Below, in pieces: positions 26,066-32,385 of a DNA stretch of 64,000 bases. Source of the stretch: Acidiflorens sp963847715 (GTDB lineage Bacteria > Acidobacteriota > Terriglobia > Terriglobales > Acidobacteriaceae); NCBI GenBank assembly GCA_963847715.1, contig CAWKAZ010000015.1, positions 1-64,000 of the forward strand, read 5' to 3'. A program made the translations under genes and the position numbers. The notes under the pieces were generated by a model, which was given only the letters and a program-made list of their open reading frames with translations, was not told where the DNA came from and did not search any database. The stretch's first letter is position 1. Every line of letters begins with the position of its first letter.

Positions 26066-27226
26066 TCAGGCCCAGGGCATGATCGCGACTTTCATCGAAT
26101 CCGGGGCTACCGCTTTATGAACCGCCGTCTCTACATCGCGCAACGGAAAGCGGTGCGAGACAAAGTCGCGCAACGGATAGGTATTCATGTATCGCGCCAT
26201 CTGCCGCATACTCGGTCCGTAGGCGGCCGGTTCTTCGCCTCCAACGCCGAGTATGCGCGCGCTCTTGCCGCAAATATGGCGATGCGGACTGATCGAAATC
26301 TCTCCCAAGTCCGAAAAATTGCCGGCTTCCACTAGAAGTCCGCCAAGCCTCATCATATCGAGCGCCTCGCGGAAGGCCTGCGGCACTCCTGCCGTTCCAA
26401 TCACCATATCGGCGCCGCGTCCTTGCGTCAGGCCCTTCACGAAATCGATGCGGTCGGCGAGCGTTGTATTTGAAGCATTCAGAACGTAGTCCGCACCTAA
26501 ACGCTTCGCAAATTGCAAACGGTAGTCTGACAAATCGATAGCAATGATGTTTCCGGCGCCCAGCATGCGTGCTTTCATCAGGAAACACATACCCAGCGGA
26601 CCCACGCCCAGTACCACGACTGTGTCGTCGAAGAGGAACGCCTCGCTGGGAAACACCGACATTTGCTTGGCGCGATCAAGGCCAACCGTCACCGCCATCA
26701 CTTCAGTGAGAACCGCGACTTCGGAGGGCAGAACATCGGGGACGCGCACCAGAAAGCTTCCCGGGATGATGTACATGTACTGCGACCACCCGCCGAAAAG
26801 ATGCGGCGCATCCGCGGCACACAGATTGTTGCCGTAGTCCGTCATGTTCTGGCAGAAGTAGTAGGGGAAATCGTGCCGGCAGTAGTAGCAGTCGCCGCAG
26901 GAAACATTGGCGCCGACCACGACGCGATCTCCGACCTTGAGTGGGATGCCTTCGAAGTCGGAATACTGGCCGTTGCCCCCGATCGCGGCTACAGTTCCGA
27001 CATTTTCATGACCTTGAATGATCGGAAAACGAATCTGCTTGCCTTCGCCGGCCCCGGCATATTGCGTCGTATATCCCTGGTACGTGTGTTTGTCAGTGCC
27101 GCAGATGCCTGACATTTCCATCTTGACCAGCACGCAGCCGGGAGCAGGCTCGGGCAGCGGATACTCCCGCAGTTCGTACTTTCCGGGCTCCACTAGGGCG
27201 GCGGCGATGACGTGCTGGGCAGACAT
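26066..27226 (-). CDS. Zinc-dependent medium-chain alcohol/polyol dehydrogenase
   Basis: 386 residues from MSAQHVIAAAL (27226); an in-frame start at 27271 would overlap the operator region. Catalytic zinc ligands are in GICGTDKHTY and IQGHENVG. The structural zinc cysteines are in SCGDCYYCRHDFPYYFC, and the NAD motif is VVLGVGPLGM. It is the first gene of the leftward operon with the aminotransferase and two Gfo/Idh genes, 60 bp upstream of the aminotransferase. Its promoter carries the same TGATAAGCGCTTAG site as the TonB receptor promoter. It probably oxidises a cyclitol or polyol hydroxyl; the exact substrate is unknown. Confidence 0.92.
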   Translation of the reverse strand: MSAQHVIAAALVEPGKYELREYPLPEPAPGCVLVKMEMSGICGTDKHTYQGYTTQYAGAGEGKQIRFPIIQGHENVGTVAAIGGNGQYSDFEGIPLKVGDRVVVGANVSCGDCYYCRHDFPYYFCQNMTDYGNNLCAADAPHLFGGWSQYMYIIPGSFLVRVPDVLPSEVAVLTEVMAVTVGLDRAKQMSVFPSEAFLFDDTVVVLGVGPLGMCFLMKARMLGAGNIIAIDLSDYRLQFAKRLGADYVLNASNTTLADRIDFVKGLTQGRGADMVIGTAGVPQAFREALDMMRLGGLLVEAGNFSDLGEISISPHRHICGKSARILGVGGEEPAAYGPSMRQMARYMNTYPLRDFVSHRFPLRDVETAVHKAVAPDSMKVAIMPWA

Positions 27227-27275
27227 GGGCACAAACCTCGAAACCGGACATCCTGACGGCGCAAAATACAAAAAA

Positions 27276-27329
27276 CAGCGCTTTTGATAAGCGCTTAGAA
27301 CAATAGCGACCGCAGCTGCTATTTGTCAA
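27276..27329 (-). promoter_or_regulatory. LacI-regulated promoter of the dehydrogenase-aminotransferase operon
   Basis: On the minus strand TTGACA (27329-27324), an 18-bp spacer and TATTGT (27305-27300) form a good core promoter. AAGCGCTT (27289-27296) lies directly downstream, with a second AGCGCTT (27277-27283) beyond it. TGATAAGCGCTTAG at 27285-27298 is identical to 13177-13190 at the TonB receptor promoter. Confidence 0.78.
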
Positions 27330-27385
27330 GCCAAGATTGGCGAACAAGGCGATTTTGCGCCGCTTCCGACTTTGTGACTGCAGTG

Positions 27386-28546
27386 TTAATCGGCGGAATC
27401 AAGACGCAGCATTTTCTGTTCGCGGTCGGCGGTTTTTTTCTTCAGGTCTTCAAAGATTTTCAGTTCCTTCTTGGCAGCCTCCATCTTCCCCAGTTCCTTG
27501 TAGAGACCAAAGAGCAGGTAGTGAGCATCCTGACGATCAGGATCGGAAGCCACCACGGCCTGCAGCAACTTCACCGCTTCTTCCGTCTTCCCCTGGCTGT
27601 GATAAGCCTTGGCCAGATCGAGTTGCGCATCCGCGAGCCCCGACTGTAGCAAGAGCGCCTGGGTCAAGTATTGTTGCGCATCGTCGGGCTTGCTCTGCTG
27701 CAGGTAGACGTCGCCGATGAGATAGTCAGTCATCGCGTCGTTCGGTGAAATCTTCAGCTCGGCGTTGAATTCAGCCAGAGCCTCATCCAGCCTTCCTGCC
27801 TCGCGATAAAGAGTCCCCAGCGCGTAATGCAAACCGGCAGCATCCGGTTTTTGAGCGATCGCTTTCTTGTATTCGCTGATGGCCGCCGGAATCATGTTCT
27901 GCTGACGAAGCATTTCCGCGCGAAGCTGGAACATGCGGTAGGAATCGGGCGCAGCTTTCGACAGTTGGTCAAAAGAATCCGAGGCGACGTAGACCGATGC
28001 CTTCCCCTTGAAATACAGCGCGTCGGCGCTCGTCGGTTCAAGATCGGCCCAGCGCGTGAGCATGGCCAGAGCCTTGTCGTCTTTGTTCTGCCTCAGATAT
28101 GCGAGGCCCAAGTGCGCCACCACGACCGGGTCGTCCTTCCGCGACTGATAGACCTTTTCCAGCAGCGGGACGGCCCTCTCGTAATCGCCGCTATCAAAGT
28201 AACTCAAGGCCAACAGAACCTGCGTGCGATCGAGACGCGGATCAAGTTCGAGTGCCTTGCGCAACTGCGCGATGGCGCTCGGATACTTGCTCGACATATA
28301 CAGAGCAAAGCCCAGATTGGAATGAGCCTGCGCGGACCGCGGGTCGAGTTTGACAACCTGCTCGTAGATCTTGGCTGCCCGGTCGAATTGCTGTTCGTTG
28401 AGCGCGGCCTGTCCTTGCGATGAAAGCTCGGCAAGGCTCTGCGACTGGGCCACCGCCACGATTGACAGCAGAGATACCCAGATCAGAGAGAGCCCGATCC
28501 GAAGCGACATATCATTCGATAGAAGCAATCTGTGCCGGTGCGCCAT
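27386..28546 (-). CDS. Exported TPR-repeat protein
   Basis: 386 residues from the ATG at 28546, preceded by AAGGGAG at good spacing; an earlier in-frame start at 28567 lacks this. A signal peptide ends near VAVAQSQS (about residue 34). The rest is a chain of tetratricopeptide repeats, such as AQAHSNLGFALYMSSKYPSAI, PVVVAHLGLAYLRQNKDDKA and AGLHYALGTLYREAGRLDEAL. It starts 23 bp after the sulfite-oxidase-like gene stop, so the two are likely co-transcribed. A periplasmic protein-interaction role is inferred. Confidence 0.88.
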   Translation of the reverse strand: MAHRHRLLLSNDMSLRIGLSLIWVSLLSIVAVAQSQSLAELSSQGQAALNEQQFDRAAKIYEQVVKLDPRSAQAHSNLGFALYMSSKYPSAIAQLRKALELDPRLDRTQVLLALSYFDSGDYERAVPLLEKVYQSRKDDPVVVAHLGLAYLRQNKDDKALAMLTRWADLEPTSADALYFKGKASVYVASDSFDQLSKAAPDSYRMFQLRAEMLRQQNMIPAAISEYKKAIAQKPDAAGLHYALGTLYREAGRLDEALAEFNAELKISPNDAMTDYLIGDVYLQQSKPDDAQQYLTQALLLQSGLADAQLDLAKAYHSQGKTEEAVKLLQAVVASDPDRQDAHYLLFGLYKELGKMEAAKKELKIFEDLKKKTADREQKMLRLDSAD

Positions 28547-28569
28547 GAATCTCCCTTGGGAAGACATCG

Positions 28570-29688
28570 CTACGTCTTGGCCGTCACGCCGATTCGATGC
28601 GGAACATTCAACTCGTAATCGTCCTTCCGATCCGGATCCCGCGCCAGCGGCTGGGTATTTCCGGCATCATCGGTAGCGCGAACTTCGATCGTATAGGCGG
28701 CGGGGCGCGGGATTCTCCACGCATAAGACCAGGGAGTCCAAACCAGCGGAGCAGGTGAGTCGCCCAGCACCGCTGTCTGCCACGCGCCGCCGTCGAAGCG
28801 CAACTCGACTTTGGCGACTTTGCTTTCTCCCGCCCACGCCACTCCCTCGATCCCATAGGTCCTGCCGCGAATCTCTTCGGCATCCAATGGGCGCAGAAAC
28901 TTGGAGTTGATCCGCATGCGGCTGATGACCAGCTTTTCACCGTTTGCCTTGACCGCAAGGTAACGTTCCTGCTGAAAATAGCCTTTGAAAGGCTCCTGCG
29001 AGATCTCGATTCGCGTCAGCCATTTTACCGAGTCCATGCCATACCAGCCCGAAACTAGTGCCCGGAGCGGGAAGCCGTGTTCCAGAGGCAACGGCGCGCC
29101 GCCCATCTCATAGACCAGCAGGGTGGAGGCGTCCATTGCTTTTTCGATGGGGATCGCGCGAGCGAAGTGAGTGCCGGCCGCTACGCCATCGCCTTCACCG
29201 GTGTCGGCGCCCTGGAAGATAACGGTGGTAGCTCCAGCTGCTACGCCAGCCTCCTTGAGAAGTTCTCCGAGGGGCAATCCTGTCCACACAGCGGTACTCA
29301 CGCCGTGGCCACCAGAAAGGTTTCCGGCACACTCCATGGTCACCGGCCTCCGAATGGACGATGCCAACAGCAAATCGGAATACGAGAACTTAACTGGCTT
29401 TGCAACCATGCCGACAATTTCCAGACTCCACTTGTCTTCGCTGATTTTTGGCGTCGTAAAGTGGTTGCGAATGAAGAAATCGCCGCTGGGCGTCACCAGG
29501 CTCTTTGCGGCGCCAGCTGAGCCAGCCGCGTCGAATACGCCGCCGACAAAAAAGCCCGCGCGAAGCGAACTCCCTACGCCCTGCAAATATCTCGAAGTCA
29601 AACCCGTCGCTGCGGCACCAAGCAGGAATTCACGGCGTCCTCGGGACCGTGGAGCGCGGATTTTGGGCAGGTCGTCGCGGTGCTTCAT
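28570..29688 (-). CDS. Sulfite-oxidase-family molybdopterin-dependent oxidoreductase, Tat-exported
   Basis: 372 residues from the ATG at 29688; a TTG at 29748 would add 20 residues. The twin-arginine signal is SRGRREFLLGAAATG. The molybdopterin domain includes FFIRNHF, then VTMECAGN with the cysteine expected to ligate molybdenum. A C-terminal Mo-co dimerisation domain follows (IEGVAWAGESKVAKVELRFDGG, WSYAWRIP). The family oxidises sulfite or reduces methionine sulfoxide or related substrates in the periplasm. No haem domain is fused. It precedes the TPR gene by 23 bp. Its link to cyclitol use is unclear, and it may be independent cargo. Confidence 0.9.
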   Translation of the reverse strand: MKHRDDLPKIRAPRSRGRREFLLGAAATGLTSRYLQGVGSSLRAGFFVGGVFDAAGSAGAAKSLVTPSGDFFIRNHFTTPKISEDKWSLEIVGMVAKPVKFSYSDLLLASSIRRPVTMECAGNLSGGHGVSTAVWTGLPLGELLKEAGVAAGATTVIFQGADTGEGDGVAAGTHFARAIPIEKAMDASTLLVYEMGGAPLPLEHGFPLRALVSGWYGMDSVKWLTRIEISQEPFKGYFQQERYLAVKANGEKLVISRMRINSKFLRPLDAEEIRGRTYGIEGVAWAGESKVAKVELRFDGGAWQTAVLGDSPAPLVWTPWSYAWRIPRPAAYTIEVRATDDAGNTQPLARDPDRKDDYELNVPHRIGVTAKT

Positions 29689-29863
29689 TAGCGGCCGTAT
29701 CGGCCAAGCAGGAGCAGAGGGAATTATATCTATTTCACTCTCGAACAACTGCGCAGCGTGAATCCAGGCTCAATTCTGATGTTGTGCGAGAAAGAGAAGG
29801 ACGTACACTGTATGCCGTAATCGCAGACGGCGCCCAGAATCCGTTGTCAGGATCTGGCAGAAT

Positions 29864-30386
29864 TCATGAGCTATGTTCTTGGGATTGATGTCGGCAATGG
29901 AACGTACACCTTTTCCGATCAGATTGAGGTGAGCGGAACGCAGACAACCCATCGACTGTAGTACCTCCCTGTCGGTACCTGGATAGATTGATCACAAGAT
30001 TCCCGTTCGATCCAGCCGGACTGGTGGCGCTGATAATCAGTTGAACCTTTTGGTTCTGGTTTTGACAGGGGTCGGGGATTATGGTTCCGACGTCCATCAC
30101 TGAGCCGGTATCGCTGGAATCCAGGCCCTTCCATTGCAGCGACCCAGAACACGCGGTTGGACCCTCATTCAGATTTGCGGAACCCGACCCTTGGTGGCTG
30201 AGCATCCAATTATAGGCACCGAGAACGTCTACCCCCGATCTGTTGCCACTGATCGTGTACGTCCCGACCCACGCCTTTACCTTTCCCAATCGCCGCAGCT
30301 TTGTGCACGTGCGGACAAGCAACTAAGAATTGCGACGACAACATAAAGATGCAAGACTCTTCAGTAGACGATTCACGCGTATTCTC
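29864..30386 (-). pseudogene. Degraded gene for a secreted protein of unknown function
   Basis: A GTG at about 30386 with AGGAGA upstream starts NRLLKSLASL. A second frame then supplies a classic signal peptide (VVVAILSCLSARAQ) followed by SCGDWE. A third frame carries about 110 residues (VKAWVGTYTISGNRSGVDVL to GNLVINLSRYRQGG). Two frameshifts are needed to join them, one near the signal peptide start and one in a GGGAAAGG run near 30290. The last residues before 29864 may also be out of frame. I do not recognise the family. It lies near the right end of the island, where decay is expected. From 29749 to 29863 I see nothing convincing. Confidence 0.5.
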
Positions 30387-30606
30387 CTCTACCTTTTGGC
30401 GCGCATTCGGGTTTACGTCAGTGTCTGGTCGCGCCTGGGGCTGCACTTGGCCCCCAGCGTAGTAAGACTGCCGATTTAAACCGCCGGCAGGTTCACGATC
30501 TTTTCCCACTCTCAATATTCGGAAACTGGAGACAAATCGGCTCACAACGCAAGAAAATCTTCAGACAAAGGCTCCCAATCGCGGAAGTTGTCGCAGGTTC
30601 TTGACT

Positions 30607-31029
30607 TTACGAAGTCTTAGGGCGTCGATGCCCAACAAACGATCGCAAGGGCCGGCTCTCCAGAATGCCCGGGTGGCAGAACACATTCATGAGCAACGCG
30701 TCGGAACTCATGCACGAGTCCAGCTCTCTCCAGACCCGCTCTCTCTTCGGGAGGGACCGGACGGCATGGGTGTGCACTTTTTCCAACCTGCATTTCCATT
30801 CCGGCCGCTCGAGAATAGCCCGATAGCTGGCGCCCAGAAAATTTCCGTGTCCGTTCCCTGAGGAGATCGGCTCGTACACGACTACCGGCAGGTTTCCGTA
30901 ACTGAACGCGTGGGGCAGTCTCCTGGATGTGGCATACGCGGCATTTCGCCCGCCCAACTCCTGACGGAGGAGCGCTGGGTAGGGATTGGGGCGGTGCCAT
31001 GGCAGACGGAACTCGGGGGAACGGTTCAT
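30607..31029 (-). CDS. Hypothetical protein, possibly truncated
   Basis: 140 residues from the ATG at 31029. The composition looks protein-like (PVVVYEPISSGNGHGNFL, VWRELDSCMSSDALLMNVFC) and recalls a family of putative nuclease-like proteins, but I cannot name it with confidence. The ending (SFVGHRRPKTS) does not look like a natural C-terminus, so the gene may be a 5' fragment. It lies between the excisionase-like gene and the degraded secreted protein at the island's right end, consistent with mobile-element cargo. A long open frame in another register (30617-31141) is taken as its shadow. Confidence 0.5.
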   Translation of the reverse strand: MNRSPEFRLPWHRPNPYPALLRQELGGRNAAYATSRRLPHAFSYGNLPVVVYEPISSGNGHGNFLGASYRAILERPEWKCRLEKVHTHAVRSLPKRERVWRELDSCMSSDALLMNVFCHPGILESRPLRSFVGHRRPKTS

Positions 31030-31169
31030 TATCGTCGATGCGAGGGATTGCTTCTACGTTCTGTGTTTGAGGGTCAGTGCCTAACTTGAGATTAGTGCAC
31101 GACCGCCAGAAAAAGAGCGACGGAAAAAGGCGCGGAGCCATAACGGGGCTCCCCGCTGTTAGGTGTTTC

Positions 31170-31490
31170 CTACAAGAGTGGTTTCCTGTTTGCAGTGATC
31201 CCTGAGGCGACCCAACGATCTAATTGGCTTATACGAAATCGCCACAACTTGCCCACCTTCACGCAGGGAATTTGGCCGGCTCTAGCCATTCGCTGTATTG
31301 TTGCTTCGTGTACGCCCAAGAACTTTGCTACCTCTCTGGGATCTAGCAATCGTTCGAAGACTTGCTCGCACGGATTGGCGTTCGCTTGCTTCTCCTTAAT
31401 CTTCTTGGTGAATACAACGTTGTGCGTCGCGGGAGCCAAGTCAAATGGGAGCAAGTTGCGTTGTCTTGTCTGCTCCCCTTCGGCTCCCAA
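31170..31490 (-). CDS. Excisionase/AlpA-like helix-turn-helix protein
   Basis: 106 codons from a TTG at 31490. The conserved part is residues about 45-98: LLDPREVAKFLGVHEATIQR, then GQIPCVKVGKLWRFRISQLDRW, the MerR-like HTH of excisionase family proteins. Such genes commonly sit next to tyrosine recombinases and assist excision or regulate the element. Here it lies 85 bp from the right tRNA-fMet repeat, while the recombinase remnant is at the other end, 29 kb away. The first 40 residues are poorly defined. A repeated GGGAGCCGAA occurs twice upstream (about 31481-31530). Confidence 0.82.
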   Translation of the reverse strand: MGAEGEQTRQRNLLPFDLAPATHNVVFTKKIKEKQANANPCEQVFERLLDPREVAKFLGVHEATIQRMARAGQIPCVKVGKLWRFRISQLDRWVASGITANRKPLL

Positions 31491-31574
31491 TGATCACCAA
31501 CATGAAGAAATGATTCGGCTCCCATTACTGCCATCCGTGCTCGCAAGTCATTGATTTTACGTAATGTTCACCGT

Positions 31575-31618
31575 CTCATGACCCAAAGGTCGGTGGTTCA
31601 AATCCACCCCCCGCAACC
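31575..31618 (+). repeat. Right att-like site: second copy of the tRNA-fMet 3' end
   Basis: Identical to 2090-2133 except at one position (31580 G versus A) and identical over 38 consecutive bases to 31618. The T arm and acceptor 3' strand are present, but the 5' half of a tRNA is absent and the sequence diverges right after CAACC. Direct orientation with the left copy makes this the second end of an integrated element. Confidence 0.82.
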
Positions 31619-31673
31619 GAATTCTCAATTTTCGTTTCGGTGGTTTCTCCCCGTTCGCCTGTCTTGCCCCTCA

Positions 31674-32261
31674 TCAACGTCTCAGTTTCTTGCGTTCGCA
31701 GGCATCGACGATCTTCTTGGGATCGATCGCTTCCCGGTCAATCTGCTCTTCTAGAATTTTCCCGTCCTTGCCAATCAAGAAGTTGACTCGACGGGGAGCT
31801 TTATATTTATCGACGTAGATTCCGTACTCGCGGGTCACGTCTCCTCCCCAGTCGCTCAGTAGCGGGAAGGTAACGCCAATTTGGTCGGCGAAGGCTTTGT
31901 TGGCGTAGGGGCTGTCCATGCTCACACCCAGAACCTGGGTGTCGGCGGCTTCCAGTTGTTTCAGATTCTGCTGGAAGGCCTTCATTTGCGCGGTTCAACC
32001 ACCGGTGAAGGCGAAGATGTAGAAGGCCACGACGACATTGCTTTTTCCGCGATACTGGCTGAGTGAAATCTCCTTGTCGTCGCTGCCGTCAAAATATTGC
32101 AATTTGAAGTCCGGCGCGACGTCGCCCACTTTCAGTTTCATGGGCGCAGGCTCGGACTTCTTGGCTTGTGCACGAGCCTGCGGAGACATCATCGCGCAGG
32201 CCAGCAGCGACAACCCCAGCATGATCGAAACACCGCTTCGTTTCATGGATCTTCGTTTCAT
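31674..32261 (-). CDS. Peroxiredoxin with in-frame TGA at the peroxidatic cysteine: candidate selenoprotein
   Basis: 195 residues if the TGA at 31995-31997 is read as selenocysteine. The ATG at 32261 has GGGAGG upstream. A signal peptide ends near PQARA (about residue 31). The AhpC/TSA fold follows: VGDVAPDFKLQYFDGSDDKE, then VVVAFYIFAFTGG-U-TAQMKAF, and after the TGA the same frame continues for 106 codons (VLGVSMDSPYANKAFADQIG, FPLLSDWGGDV, VNFLIGKDGKI). The TGA falls exactly where the peroxidatic Cys sits in the FTxGC(T) motif of peroxiredoxins. A hairpin lies 15 bases downstream, in a plausible bacterial SECIS position. A nonsense mutation at just this codon is the alternative. Confidence 0.82.
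31947..31980 (-). other. SECIS-like hairpin downstream of the TGA
   Basis: On the minus strand GGCCTTCCAG pairs with CTGGAAGCC (9 bp with one bulged C), enclosing a 15-base loop. The stem begins 15 bases after the TGA and the loop 25 bases after it. That falls in the range where bacterial SECIS elements bind SelB. Primary consensus in bacteria is loose, so this is suggestive only. Confidence 0.5.
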
Positions 32262-32385
32262 GGACCCCTCCCAGAACGATTGCTCAAGGGTATCTGCTGG
32301 TGGGAAAACGGTCAAAGCACTAATGCGCCAAACACTTTGTACAATGACTGCGTACAATGAATACGGGACCCGTGAATCGGATCGG

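Larger units (their letters stand above)
2090..31618. mobile_element. Putative integrated island flanked by tRNA-fMet 3'-end direct repeats
   Basis: The two direct repeats at 2090-2133 and 31575-31618 share 38 consecutive identical bases (2096-2133 and 31581-31618) and are tRNA-fMet 3' ends without 5' halves. Just inside the left copy is the catalytic C-terminus of a tyrosine recombinase; just inside the right copy is an excisionase-like HTH gene. Between them lie about 29 kb, mostly cyclitol catabolism genes. Because the recombinase is truncated, the island is probably no longer self-mobile. An alternative is that the copies mark two independent old insertions, or that a small element (recombinase plus HTH) was split by the catabolic cluster. 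No obvious base-composition shift was noticed by eye. Confidence 0.55.

Noticed and set aside
30617..31141. Minus-strand 174-codon open frame
   Set aside because: Same region as the 30607-31029 frame but Arg/Pro/Ser-rich and without protein-like pattern. The other register looks better.
32038..32385. N-terminal extension of the acyl-CoA synthetase
   Set aside because: It runs antisense through the peroxiredoxin gene. Promoter-like TACAAT and family alignment place the start at 32386.
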